Positions 25,920 to 35,500 of a stretch of DNA of 60,269 nucleotides are shown piece by piece. Each line of letters begins with the position of its first letter. The first letter of the stretch is position 1. Under the pieces are notes generated by a model, which ran no database searches, had not been told where the DNA came from, and was given only the letters and a program-made list of their open reading frames with translations. Where the stretch lies: the NCBI RefSeq assembly GCF_008973825.1, contig NZ_WCHR01000025.1:1-60269 (forward strand), read 5' to 3'. The DNA comes from Gemmobacter serpentinus. GTDB lineage: Bacteria; Pseudomonadota; Alphaproteobacteria; Rhodobacterales; Rhodobacteraceae. The position numbers and the translations under genes are program-made.

Positions 25920-26391
25920 GAACCGGCTCCTTGCGGCGACGAAGGGGAAGCGAGGCGGCAAGGATCAGGACCGTGCCGAGAGTGATCGCAATATCGGCGA
26001 CGTTGAACGTGGGCCAGTGCCAGTCACGCCAATAGAAATCAAGGAAATCAGTCACGGCACCCTGCCGAAGCCGGTCGATGATGTTGCCAAGCGCCCCGCC
26101 CACGACCAGTGCAAAGCCTGCCCTTTCCAAAGCAGGTTGCGCCCGGAATGCCATGACGGCGAAGGCGATGGTCAGTGCGCCCGTCAGCGCAGCCATCAGA
26201 AGGGGCTTACCCGCCATGAACCCGCCCATCATGCCAAAGCTCGCGCCGGTATTGAACCCGAGGGAAAGGTTGAGGCCCGGCAGGACCGGGACCGCAGTCC
26301 CCTGCGACAGCAGCGACAGCGCTGCGGTCTTGGTCAACTGGTCTGCCACCACTGCGGCAGCAATCAGCGAAGTCAGCATCACCCTGGTCAT
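25906..26391 (-). CDS. lspA: Lipoprotein signal peptidase LspA
   Basis: LspA (161 residues) is a four-helix inner-membrane aspartic protease that cleaves prolipoproteins. The conserved 'GGALGNIIDRL', 'VTDFLDFYW' with Asp115 and 'FNVADIAI' with Asp133 are visible, the two Asp forming the catalytic dyad. It lies in a metal-resistance gene string rather than beside ileS, which suggests an accessory copy, as is common next to ZntA/CadA-type pumps. It overlaps its neighbours at both ends. Confidence 0.93.
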   Translation of the reverse strand: MTRVMLTSLIAAAVVADQLTKTAALSLLSQGTAVPVLPGLNLSLGFNTGASFGMMGGFMAGKPLLMAALTGALTIAFAVMAFRAQPALERAGFALVVGGALGNIIDRLRQGAVTDFLDFYWRDWHWPTFNVADIAITLGTVLILAASLPLRRRKEPVLDQS

Positions 26392-27011
26392 TCTACGGCC
26401 TTGCTCTTGATGCCGATCCAGCGTGGGACCGACGCGGCGTAACGATCATAGTCCGGCCCGATCGCCGCGCGCAGGGCGGCCTCTTCCGACCTGACTTGCG
26501 TGCTGGCCGACCAGAGGAACAGGAGCGGGGCCAGGACCGTAGGGATTGCCGGAACCGCCATCGCAACACCCACCAGCAGCGCCGCTTGACCCACAAAGGT
26601 TGGGTTGCGACTGAAACGGTAAAGCCCGCCCGAAACCAGATCGCCCGTCTCGCCGCCCACCAAGCCGACGCGCCAGGATGATCCCATCGACATCTGCGCG
26701 GCAAAGGCCACCATCGCGCCAAGCCCCGCGACAAAGACCCCGATCAGACCAAGGAGGACGCCGCGCCCCTCGGTCCAAAGCGGATCGATCTTGTGCAGGA
26801 TAGGCACGGCGAGCCAGAGGAGCGGCCCGAAGAACGCCAAGGCAAAGGCCACGCGAAACCCGATTGCCGCCAGCCGATCGCGCCCCGTGGCGCGGGCGAA
26901 CAGCCATACAGGCCGACCCGCCGCTTTCGCGGCCAGCGCGCTGCCCCAAAAGAACAGGGCCAGATAGCCGAAGAGAAGGGCCAGTGCGGCCCAGCCGAAA
27001 CCGGAGATCAT
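26388..27011 (-). CDS. Isoprenylcysteine methyltransferase-like membrane protein
   Basis: The 207-residue protein has about five membrane helices and the C-terminal 'GLYRFSRNPTFVGQ' motif with 'EEAALRAAIGPDYDRYAASVPRW', typical of the ICMT/PEMT-like membrane methyltransferase superfamily. The SAM-binding residues are expected in this C-terminal part. The substrate is unknown. It sits between lspA and the P-type ATPase with a four-base overlap to lspA, so it belongs to the metal operon, where such genes are frequent but unexplained. Confidence 0.82.
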   Translation of the reverse strand: MISGFGWAALALLFGYLALFFWGSALAAKAAGRPVWLFARATGRDRLAAIGFRVAFALAFFGPLLWLAVPILHKIDPLWTEGRGVLLGLIGVFVAGLGAMVAFAAQMSMGSSWRVGLVGGETGDLVSGGLYRFSRNPTFVGQAALLVGVAMAVPAIPTVLAPLLFLWSASTQVRSEEAALRAAIGPDYDRYAASVPRWIGIKSKAVE

Positions 27012-27015
27012 CGTC

Positions 27016-29301
27016 CTACGCCTCCCGTTCCGGATTGAACCGCAGCAGGCGCAGCGCGTTCAGCGTCACCAGCACAGTCGCTCCGGTGTCAGCCAGGATC
27101 GCGATCCAGAGACCGGTCAGACCGAATACCGAGGTCACGAGGAAGACGGCTTTCAGCCCGAGCGCGATGGTCACGTTCTGGCGGATGTTGGCCATCGCAG
27201 CGCGCGACAGACGGATCGTGGCGGGAATGTCGGTCACTCGGTCACGAAGAATGGCCGCATCGGCCGTTTCCAGCGCCACATCAGTTCCCGAGCCCATCGC
27301 CACGCCAACGCTTGCCTGTTTGAGCGCGGGGGCGTCGTTGATGCCGTCGCCGATCATCATCACGCTGCCTTGGGTACCGATCTCGCGGATATAGGCGAGC
27401 TTGTCCTCGGGCAGCATGTCGGCCTCGAACTTCAGCCCAAGACTTCCGGCAATCGCGGCGGCCGTGCGCGGGTTGTCCCCGGTCAGGATCACCGATGTCA
27501 CTCCCATGGCCGTCAACTGGCGCACCGCGTCTTTGGCATCCGCACGCGGCTCGTCTCGCATGGCGATAAGGCCCAGCGGGTTCTTTTCGCGGAACACGGC
27601 GACGGCGGTCTTTCCGTCCTCCTCAAAAATCGTGGCCTGCCGAAGACCGATGCCATCGAGCCCGCCATGCTCCATCGCATAACGGGGCGAGGATACATAG
27701 GCCACCGCGCCGCCCACGGTTGCAACAACGCCTTTGCCCATCAGGGCCTTGGCATCCTGCGACGGCAGCGCGGAAACGCCCGCGTCCTTGGCCTTGTTCA
27801 GGATCGCAATCGCCAGCGGGTGGCTCGACCCTGTTTCGACGCCCGCAGCAACGGCAAGAAGCTCGGCCTCGGTCGTTGCCCCGAACGGCACCACATCCGT
27901 CACCTGCGGGCGGCCATGCGTCAGCGTTCCGGTCTTGTCGAAGGTCACGACCTCCACCTTCGCCGCCGCCTCGATCACTGCGCCGCCCTTCATCAACAGC
28001 CCACGCCGCGCCCCGGTGGACATGGCGGAGGCAATGGAGGCGGGGACCGAAATGACCAGCGCGCAAGGGCAGCCGATCAGGAGCAAGGCAAGGCCGCGAT
28101 ACACCCAGGTGTCCCAGGGTTGACCGAATGCCAGCGGCGGTACCACCACGACCAGCGCCGCAACGGCGACGATTGCGGGCATATACCAGCGGCTGAAACG
28201 GTCTATGAAGCGTTCGGTCGGCGCGCGCGCCTCCTCGGCCTCTTCGACCAAGCGGATGATGCGGGCGATGGTGTTGTCTTCCGCGCCCTTGGTGACCTTC
28301 ACCCGCAGCGCGGCCTCAGTGTTGATTGCGCCTGCAAAGACCGCATCCCCCGGCCCGCGCGTTTTGGGGACGCTTTCGCCGGTGACCGGGCTTTCGTCCA
28401 CGCCCGAGGTGCCATCCAGGATCTCGCCATCGGCCGGAATCCGGTCGCCGGGGCGAACAAGCACGGTCTGGCCGATGGTCAGGCTTGCGGCGGGCACCTC
28501 ACGCGTGGTGTCGCCGGTGACCAGTTGTGCCGTTTTCGGGACAAGGTTCGCCAAGGCCCTGATGCCGTCTCGCGCCTTGCCAGCGGCCACGCCTTCGAGC
28601 ACCTCGCCTACGGCGAACAGGAAAACGACCAGCGCCGCTTCTTCCGCCGCGTTGATGAACAGCGCGCCGATGGCCGCGATGGTCATCAGGCTTTCGATGG
28701 TGAAGGGCTGACCCATGCGCAAGGCGGAGAAGGCACGCTGCGCCACTGGGGCCACGCCGATCAGACAGGCGGCGACAAAGGCCCATTTGCCGATCTCGGG
28801 CGCAAGATACTCGATGATCCAGGCCGCACCGAGCAACAGCGCGGTGAAGATGACCAGCTTGCCCTTGGCCGTCTGATACCAGCGCTTGCCCCGGTCGGCG
28901 GGGTCATCATGGACATGGCCGGGGCTGCCGTGACCGCTGTCGTCGCGCTTTGCGGCGGCCGCCTTCGGGCCGTGGTCGTGCCCGGCGTGATCGTGGCCCT
29001 CATGTGCCGCATGGTCATCGTCATGCCCATCGTGGGCACCGGGCAGAACGAAGTCCTTCTTCGCCCCAGCCGCGCGTGGCGCAATCTGATAGCCAAGCGC
29101 ACGGACGGTCTTCTCGATCTTGTCCCGCTTGGTCTGCGTCTCGTCCAGGGTCAGCCGCAGGCGCTCCGTCATGATCCCGACCTCGACGCCGCTTACCCCC
29201 GGAAGACGCGCCACCGCATCCCTGATCTTGGTCGCGCAGGACCCGCAGTCCATGCCCGTCACGGTCCAGTCGCAGTACGTTTCGCGTGCAGCTTCCGACA
29301 T
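27016..29301 (-). CDS. zntA: Zn/Cd/Pb-translocating P-type ATPase (ZntA/CadA-like)
   Basis: The 761-residue P1B-type ATPase exports soft divalent metals. An N-terminal HMA domain carries Cys19 and Cys22 in GMDCGSC. A His/Asp-rich segment (about residues 90-131, over a dozen His) probably binds metal. The membrane CPC motif is at 411-413 (GCPCALV) and the phosphorylated Asp455 is in DKTGTLTHG. The 'GDGINDAPAL' hinge follows. I chose the ATG at 29301 because AGGAGG stands seven bases upstream; the longer form (29340) would overlap it. The gene is divergent from a MerR regulator. The CPC with HP-type residues and the MerR neighbour point to Zn/Cd/Pb rather than Cu. Confidence 0.93.
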   Translation of the reverse strand: MSEAARETYCDWTVTGMDCGSCATKIRDAVARLPGVSGVEVGIMTERLRLTLDETQTKRDKIEKTVRALGYQIAPRAAGAKKDFVLPGAHDGHDDDHAAHEGHDHAGHDHGPKAAAAKRDDSGHGSPGHVHDDPADRGKRWYQTAKGKLVIFTALLLGAAWIIEYLAPEIGKWAFVAACLIGVAPVAQRAFSALRMGQPFTIESLMTIAAIGALFINAAEEAALVVFLFAVGEVLEGVAAGKARDGIRALANLVPKTAQLVTGDTTREVPAASLTIGQTVLVRPGDRIPADGEILDGTSGVDESPVTGESVPKTRGPGDAVFAGAINTEAALRVKVTKGAEDNTIARIIRLVEEAEEARAPTERFIDRFSRWYMPAIVAVAALVVVVPPLAFGQPWDTWVYRGLALLLIGCPCALVISVPASIASAMSTGARRGLLMKGGAVIEAAAKVEVVTFDKTGTLTHGRPQVTDVVPFGATTEAELLAVAAGVETGSSHPLAIAILNKAKDAGVSALPSQDAKALMGKGVVATVGGAVAYVSSPRYAMEHGGLDGIGLRQATIFEEDGKTAVAVFREKNPLGLIAMRDEPRADAKDAVRQLTAMGVTSVILTGDNPRTAAAIAGSLGLKFEADMLPEDKLAYIREIGTQGSVMMIGDGINDAPALKQASVGVAMGSGTDVALETADAAILRDRVTDIPATIRLSRAAMANIRQNVTIALGLKAVFLVTSVFGLTGLWIAILADTGATVLVTLNALRLLRFNPEREA

Positions 29302-29349
29302 TGTCATTCCTCCTGCCGCAGGGCGGGCAGTTGCTTTCATCGAATCAAG

Positions 29350-29380
29350 AACCTAATGTCTCTAGCAACTATAGCTTCAA
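29350..29380 (-). promoter_or_regulatory. MerR-type promoter of the P-type ATPase operon
   Basis: On the minus strand a -35 TTGAAG (plus 29375-29380) and a -10-like TAGGTT (plus 29350-29355) are separated by 19 bp. The stretched spacer holds the imperfect dyad CTATAG-TTG-CTAGAG. Long-spacer promoters with a dyad are the hallmark of MerR-family control, in which the metal-bound regulator untwists the DNA. Confidence 0.75.
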
Positions 29381-29390
29381 GGGGAATCTG

Positions 29391-29831
29391 ATGCTGACCA
29401 TCGGAAAACTGGGCGAGGCAGCCGGGGTGAAGGTTCCGACGATCCGCTATTACGAACAGATCGGCCTTTTGCCCGAGGCGGAACGCAGCGCGGGCAACCA
29501 GCGGCTCTATGGCCGCAAGGCGATGGAGCGTCTGGCGTTCATCCGGCATGCGCGCGATCTGGGTTTCACGCTGGAAGCGATCCGCGATCTCCTCAGCTTG
29601 TCGGACAGACCCGACCAGTCGTGTGCCGCCGCAGATGCCATCGCAAGGGCGCAACTGGCCGAAATTGAAAGCCGCCTTGCCCGCCTGACCGCGCTGAAGG
29701 CCGAACTCGAACGCATGGTCGTGCAATGCGCAGGCGGGAAGATCGCCGACTGCCGGGTCATAGAGGTGCTGGGAGACCATTCCCTGTGCGCGACAGATCA
29801 CCGCTACCCAGAAAGCGAGGTGCCGTCATGA
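29391..29831 (+). CDS. MerR family metal-responsive regulator (CadR/PbrR/ZntR-like)
   Basis: The 146-residue regulator has an N-terminal MerR winged helix ([20 protein letters not shown] region), a long dimerisation helix and metal-binding cysteines Cys78, Cys113 and Cys121. That spacing resembles CadR and PbrR; His130 and Cys133 may add ligands. The ATG at 29391 has AAGGGGA upstream; an upstream in-frame ATG is not credible. It is divergent from the P-type ATPase and very likely activates it on Zn, Cd or Pb. Its stop overlaps the next start. Confidence 0.92.
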   Translation: MLTIGKLGEAAGVKVPTIRYYEQIGLLPEAERSAGNQRLYGRKAMERLAFIRHARDLGFTLEAIRDLLSLSDRPDQSCAAADAIARAQLAEIESRLARLTALKAELERMVVQCAGGKIADCRVIEVLGDHSLCATDHRYPESEVPS

Positions 29832-30163
29832 CCGCGCCCGGCACACTCGCCATCTATGCCGGAGCGGCCCTGGCCGAAATCCTCGGCTGCTTTGCCGTCT
29901 GGGCCTGGATGCGGCAAGGCGCAAGCCCGCTCTGGCTGCTGCCTGGCCTGGTTAGCCTCGCCGTGTTCGCCTGGCTTCTCACGTTTGCCCCGGCCGATTT
30001 CGCGGGGCGCGCTTATGCGGCCTATGGCGGTGTCTACATCGCTGCCTCTCTCGTCTGGCTTTGGCTTGTCGAGAAGCAGCGTCCGGATGCTTGGGACATG
30101 ACGGGTGCTGCGATTTGCTTGCTCGGCGCAGCAATCATCCTTCTTGCGCCCCGGGCGGCTTGA
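29828..30163 (+). CDS. YnfA/UPF0060 family membrane protein
   Basis: The 111-residue protein has four membrane helices and resembles the small-multidrug-resistance-like YnfA family. Landmarks are '[17 protein letters not shown]' near residue 11, '[22 protein letters not shown]' near 59 and '[21 protein letters not shown]' near 86. The ATG overlaps the merR stop (ATGA), so the genes are coupled. Members often sit beside metal regulators. The transported compound is unknown. Confidence 0.88.
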   Translation: MTAPGTLAIYAGAALAEILGCFAVWAWMRQGASPLWLLPGLVSLAVFAWLLTFAPADFAGRAYAAYGGVYIAASLVWLWLVEKQRPDAWDMTGAAICLLGAAIILLAPRAA

Positions 30164-30230
30164 TCAACAACAACACTCGGTCAACCGTTTGTGCGTTGTC
30201 GAAATTGTCTCCTCATGTCATGCACGTCGA

Positions 30231-30554
30231 ATGTCGTGGATTGTCCGATCATTTCTTGCGGTGCTTTTGGCTGTGTCCCTGTTCGGGGCCGCAGTCAGTG
30301 AGGTATCGGCCGGACTTGCAGCGGAGATTGCGGCAGCTGCCGACCCGTGCTGCGAAGGCGATTGCCCTGAGGACACGGCATGCGGCGTCGCCTGCGAAAT
30401 GATGGCGCGTGGCGGAATGACAATGCTCGCTCTGGTACAAGTCCCAGGGCTGTCCGTTACCGAGGAGGCATCTGCTGCTGTCCTGATGCTTCCTGACCGG
30501 CATCCTCCATCCGGGCTTCCGCCGGATGGCTTGAGGCGACCTCCCCGCATTTGA
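30231..30554 (+). CDS. Small Cys-rich exported protein, unknown
   Basis: The 107-residue product begins with a signal peptide (MSWIVRSFLAVLLAVSLFGAA) and then carries a compact cysteine group 'DPCCEGDCPEDTACGVAC' at about residues 39-56, followed by a Met-rich stretch. I do not recognise the family. The position before fixH-like, cusB and cusA genes, and the Cys/Met content, suggest periplasmic or membrane-anchored copper or silver binding. The ATG at 30231 was chosen for the signal peptide; no strong ribosome site is visible. Confidence 0.6.
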   Translation: MSWIVRSFLAVLLAVSLFGAAVSEVSAGLAAEIAAAADPCCEGDCPEDTACGVACEMMARGGMTMLALVQVPGLSVTEEASAAVLMLPDRHPPSGLPPDGLRRPPRI

Positions 30555-30649
30555 CCCTGCCGCGTGCGTCAGCGCGCGGATGATGCCGTTTGCACCTGCG
30601 CCAGTTGGCTTCGCGGGTGCGCGATCGTTGCAATCAAAGGGTCTTCCTC

Positions 30650-31045
30650 ATGACAAGCATGTTCCGCCGCATTTGCGGCTCCGTTCTGGCACTTCTCATC
30701 GGCGCATCTGCCCTCTGGGCAGGTGCCGACGACTACCGTTTCGAAGTCGTCTCGACCGACCATCGAGTCGGATCTGGGGTGACGATTGAACTTCGTCTGA
30801 CCGATCTTCGCACCGGCCAGCCGGTCGAGGGCGCGGTTATCTATGCCACGCGCATGGACATGGCCCCCGACGGGATGGAGATGATGACCTCACCCGTCAC
30901 CGCATTGCCGGCCGAAGGTCCGGGCACTTACTTGTTCAGCACGGATCTCACCATGGCGGGCGGATGGCGGTTTTCGGTGGCGGCCAAGGTGCAGGGTGAA
31001 CCTGAAACCGTGAAGGCAGAACTGGAATTGCGAGCCGAGCCATGA
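30650..31045 (+). CDS. FixH-like periplasmic/membrane-anchored protein
   Basis: The 131-residue protein has an N-terminal signal or anchor ('RRICGSVLALLIGASALWAGA') and a β-sandwich resembling the FixH/YtkA family ('RVGSGVTIELRLTDLRTGQPVEGA', 'MAGGWRFSVAAKVQGEPE'), with several Met residues near 62-74. Such proteins accompany CusBA-type efflux genes, where they may handle copper in the periplasm. The stop overlaps the cusB start. The ATG at 30650 gives a proper signal peptide; upstream residues do not. Confidence 0.78.
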   Translation: MTSMFRRICGSVLALLIGASALWAGADDYRFEVVSTDHRVGSGVTIELRLTDLRTGQPVEGAVIYATRMDMAPDGMEMMTSPVTALPAEGPGTYLFSTDLTMAGGWRFSVAAKVQGEPETVKAELELRAEP

Positions 31046-32505
31046 GCGCGGTTGGCAAGCTGACTGCCGCAGTCCTTGTTGCAGGCAGTGCCGGATGGAT
31101 CGGGCTGACCGCTGGCGAAAAGGGAATCACCGTGGCCAGCCTGATAGGCATGGCCGAGATGCAGCTTGCCGCGTTGATGGGCAATGACGCAGTCGCCATG
31201 CCAGGTGGTGACGCCCCTGAAGCAGAGCCAACCGGCCCGGTGATCTATTGGAGGCATCCAGATGGGTTGCCCGAATGGTCGGTATCCGAGCGGCAGACGG
31301 CGGATGGGCGGGACTTCCTGCCTGTCCTGGCAAGCGAGGATCTGTCACTGGGCCTTGCTCCCGAGCCCGCCGCAGAAACGGCCATGGCGGAAACAGGTGA
31401 GCGGACCATCCTCTACTACCGCAACCCGATGGGCCTGCCCGACACCTCGCCAGTGCCGAAGCAGGATTCAATGGGGATGGATTACATCCCCGTCTATGAC
31501 GGTGAAGACAGTGATGACGGCTCGGTCACTGTCAGACCTGGCAAGTTGCAGCGCACCGGGGTTCGAACGGCCGAAGCGGTGTTGGCACCCCTGGCGGCCA
31601 AATTGCGCGCGCCGGGAATCGTGGAACTGGACGAACGCCGGATCAGTGTCATCTCGCTGCGCGCAGACGCCTTCATAGAAACGGTTGCCGATGTGACCAC
31701 TGGCAGCACGATCGTCGAAGGTGCACCGCTTGTGACGCTCTATTCACCCGAGATCGCTGCCGCTCTTGCACAGTTCCTGACCGACGTGCGGTCGGAAGGG
31801 CGGTTAAGGGAGGGCGCGCGGCAGCGATTGGAAAACCTCGGCGTGCCGGGAGAGGTGATCGACCGCATCGCGACCGAGGGCCAGACGACGGTCAGCATCC
31901 CAATCATGGCCCCGCGCAGCGGCGTGGTGCTGGAGAGAATGGCGGTTGAGGGCATGATGTCGGAGGCGGGCGATACCTTGTTCCGCATCGCTGACACCTC
32001 GACCGTCTGGGTCATCGCCGAAGTGCCTGAAGCGGCACTGATGGAGATTGCGGTAGGAGCAGAGGTTCGCGTGAGTTTTCGGGGCCTCACAGATGGCCCG
32101 ATTTCGGGCCGTATCGACACCATTTACCCCGAAGTCGATATGATGACCCGCACGGGAAAGCTGCGGATTGAATTGCCGAACCCGGACGGGCGTCTGCGCG
32201 CCAACATGTTTGCCGAGGTCGAAATCATGCTCGGCGGCGCACCCGTGGTGCAGGTGCCCGAGGGTGCTGTGATCGACACCGGCGACCGGCAGGTGGTGAT
32301 CCTTGATCTGGGCGAAGGGCGGTTCCGGCCCGAACCTGTGATCGTGGGGCGCAAAGGCGGCGGCATGATCGAGATCGTCAGCGGCATCGAGGCGGGTGAC
32401 ACGGTTGTCAGCGCCGCCACCTTTCTGATCGACGCCGAAAGCAACCTCAATGCGGCTTTGGCTGCCCTGGCAGCGCCTGAAGCCACCCCGAAGGCCAACC
32501 CATGA
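31042..32505 (+). CDS. cusB: CusB-type RND efflux periplasmic adaptor
   Basis: The 487-residue adaptor links an inner-membrane RND pump to an outer-membrane channel. After an N-terminal membrane anchor it has two heavy-metal-binding (HMBD) repeats, 'IYWRHPDGLPEWS' near residue 64 and 'LYYRNPMGLPDTSPVPKQDSMGMDYIPVY' near 117-145. The lipoyl/barrel-sandwich and β-barrel domains follow ('ISVISLRADAFIETV', 'VLERMAVEGMMSEAGDTLFRIADTSTVWVIAEV'). The duplicated HMBD is typical of the Cu(I)/Ag(I) CusB group. The gene overlaps cusA by four bases. No cusC-like outer-membrane gene is present. Confidence 0.93.
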   Translation: MSAVGKLTAAVLVAGSAGWIGLTAGEKGITVASLIGMAEMQLAALMGNDAVAMPGGDAPEAEPTGPVIYWRHPDGLPEWSVSERQTADGRDFLPVLASEDLSLGLAPEPAAETAMAETGERTILYYRNPMGLPDTSPVPKQDSMGMDYIPVYDGEDSDDGSVTVRPGKLQRTGVRTAEAVLAPLAAKLRAPGIVELDERRISVISLRADAFIETVADVTTGSTIVEGAPLVTLYSPEIAAALAQFLTDVRSEGRLREGARQRLENLGVPGEVIDRIATEGQTTVSIPIMAPRSGVVLERMAVEGMMSEAGDTLFRIADTSTVWVIAEVPEAALMEIAVGAEVRVSFRGLTDGPISGRIDTIYPEVDMMTRTGKLRIELPNPDGRLRANMFAEVEIMLGGAPVVQVPEGAVIDTGDRQVVILDLGEGRFRPEPVIVGRKGGGMIEIVSGIEAGDTVVSAATFLIDAESNLNAALAALAAPEATPKANP

Positions 32506-35500
32506 TCGCCCGTATTATCGAATGGTCGGCCCGCAATGTGCTGCTGGTTCTGTTTGCCACCGTCTTTACCGTCGCGGCAGGCCTGTGGTCGCTACGCACG
32601 CTGCCGATCGACGCCATTCCGGACCTTTCGGATGTGCAGGTGATCGTGCTGACCGAATACCCGGGGCAAGCACCGCAGGTCGTCGAGGATCAAGTCACCT
32701 ATCCCCTGACCTCGGCCATGCTGACTGTGCCGCAATCAAGGGTCGTGCGGGGGTTTTCTTTCTTCGGAATCTCCTTCGTCTACATCATTTTTGAAGACGG
32801 CGTGGATCCCTATTGGGCGCGTTCACGGGTGCTGGAGTATCTGAACGCGGCCGCAGCGCGCTTGCCCGACGGGGTGACGCCCGCGCTTGGGCCGGATGCG
32901 ACGGGCGTGGGCTGGGTCTATCAATACGCGCTGAAGGGCGAGAACCTGAGCCTTGCCGAGCTGCGGTCCCTGCAGGACTGGGTGATGCGCTTTGCCATCA
33001 GCGGTGCCGATGGCGTGTCGGAAGTCGCAAGTGTCGGCGGGTTTGTGAAGCAATACTCGATCACCGTGGATCCGGTGCGGATGCGGGCGCTTGGCATCAC
33101 CCTGTCCGAGATCGGAGAGGCAGTTGCGGCCAGCAACATGGACACCGGCGGGCGCACGGTCGAGCTGTCGGAATTCGAGTTCATGGTGCGGGGGCGCGGC
33201 TATCTGGACGGCATCGGTGATCTTGAGATGGTCCCGATCCGCGCCGAAGGCGGCGTCCCGGTCCTTTTGCGCGATGTTGCGCGGGTCGAGATCGTGCCCG
33301 ACGAGCGCCGGGGCATTGCTGAGCTGAATGGAGAAGGCGAGGTCGCCAGCGGCATCGTGCTTCAGCGCGTGGGCGCCAATGCTCTCGACGTGATCAACAA
33401 TGCCAAGGCCGAGATCGAGACCATCGCGCAAAGCCTGCCCGAGGGGGTGGAGATCGTCACGGTCTATGACCGGTCCGACCTGATCCTGTCGGCCATCGAG
33501 ACCCTGCGGACGACCCTGCTTGAAGAAAGTATCGTCGTAGCCCTGGTCACCTTCGTGTTCCTGCTACACGTTCGGTCATCGTTGGTGGCGATTATCATGC
33601 TGCCCGTGGGTCTTCTGATGGCCTTCACAGCCATGCGCGCGCTTGGAATCGGGGCCAACATCATGAGCCTTGGCGGTATCGCCATCGCCATCGGTGCCAT
33701 GATCGACGCCGCCATCGTGATGATCGAGAACGCCCACAAGCATCTGGAGAGGTCAGAACCCGGCAAGCCACGGGTTGAGGTGCTGATTGAAGCCGCATCC
33801 GAGGTCGGCCCCGCTCTGTTCTTCAGCCTACTGATCATCACCGTCTCCTTCCTGCCGATCTTCGCGCTGGCAGGGCAAGAGGGCCGCCTGTTCGGCCCCT
33901 TGGCTGCAACCAAAACTTTCGCCATGGCGGCAGCAGCACTCTTGTCGGTGACGCTGGTGCCCGCGCTGATGGTGATCTTCGTGCGCGGGCGGATTGTGCC
34001 CGAACACAGGAACCCGGTGAACCGGGTCCTGATCGCACTCTATCGCCCCGTCATCCAATGGGTGCTGCGGGCGCGGGTGTTCACCATACTCTTGGCGCTG
34101 GTCGCACTGGTCGCCACGATCTGGCCCGCGCGCCAATTGGGGTCCGAGTTCATGCCTGCGCTGGACGAGGGCACGATGATGTACATGCCCACCACCCTGC
34201 CGGGCCTCTCGGTCACCAAGGCCGCGGAACTGATGCAGATGCAGGACCGCATCATCCGCAGCTTCCCGGAAGTCGAGACTGTCTTCGGCAAGGCGGGACG
34301 TGCGCTAACGGCAACCGACCCGGCCCCGACCGAAATGTTCGAGACGATCATTCAGCTGAAGCCGAAGGATGAGTGGCGCGAGGGCGTCACGATGGAAAGC
34401 CTCCGGTTGGAAATGGACGCCGCGCTGCAATTCCCCGGCGTCTCGAACGCCTGGACCCAGCCGATCCGGGCGCGCATTGACATGCTGGCGACCGGCATCC
34501 GCACGCCGGTGGGGGTAAAGGTGTTCGGCACCGACCTAACAGAAATGGAGGCCGTCGCGCGACAGGTCGAGGCGGTGTTGCGCAATGTTCCCGGCACCAC
34601 CAGCGCCTATGCCGAGCGGGTGATCGGCGGCTATTACCTCGACATTGTCCCAGACCGCGAACGGCTGGCGCGTTACGGCCTGTCGATTCAGGACGTGCAG
34701 GAAGTAATCGCCATGGCGCTTGGGGCCGAGGCGATCACCCAGACCGTCGAGGGGCGCGAACGCTACAACGTAGCACTGCGCTATCCCGCAGCGCTGCGAC
34801 AGGATCCCGATGCCATCGCGCAAGAGGTTCAGGTCGCGCTTCCGGGTGGTGGCACTGTCCCCTTGGGCGAGGTCGCCGCTGTCGAGCGTACACGGGGTGC
34901 GACGTCGATCCGCACTGAGAACGGTCAGCTTGCCGTCTACATCTTCGTGGACATCGCGGGCCGCGATCTGGGCGGCTATGTCGCCGAGGCACAAGCGGCA
35001 GTGGCTGGCGAAGTGATCCTGCCGCCCGGCTATTCGCTGGGCTGGAGCGGTCAGTTCGAATACCTCGAACGTGCCAAGGCCCGGCTGGCGATCGTCGTGC
35101 CGATCACGCTGGCGGTGATCTTCCTGCTTCTTTTTCTGAACTTCCGCCGCCTGACCGAAACCCTGATCGTCATGCTGTCGCTGCCCTTCGCGCTGGTCGG
35201 CGGGGTCTGGCTGATGTGGTGGATGGGGTTCAACACCTCCGTGGCAGTCGCCGTCGGGTTCATTGCGCTGGCAGGCGTAGCGGCAGAAACTGGGGTGATC
35301 ATGCTGATCTACCTCGACCACGCACTGGCCGAACGCCGGGCCGAGGTTGCCCGCGCAGGCCGCCCATTCACCCGCGCCGATCTCGATGCCGCCATCATGG
35401 TCGGCGCTGTCGAACGGGTCCGGCCCAAGATGATGACTGTCGTCGCAATCATGGCGGGTCTAATGCCGATCCTCTGGGCGCATGGCACTGGATCCGAGGT

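Noticed and set aside
27370-29391. A 673-codon open frame on the plus strand opposite the P-type ATPase
   Set aside because: It mirrors the codon pattern of the intact ATPase gene and encodes a low-complexity Arg/Gly/Asp-rich product without recognisable motifs.
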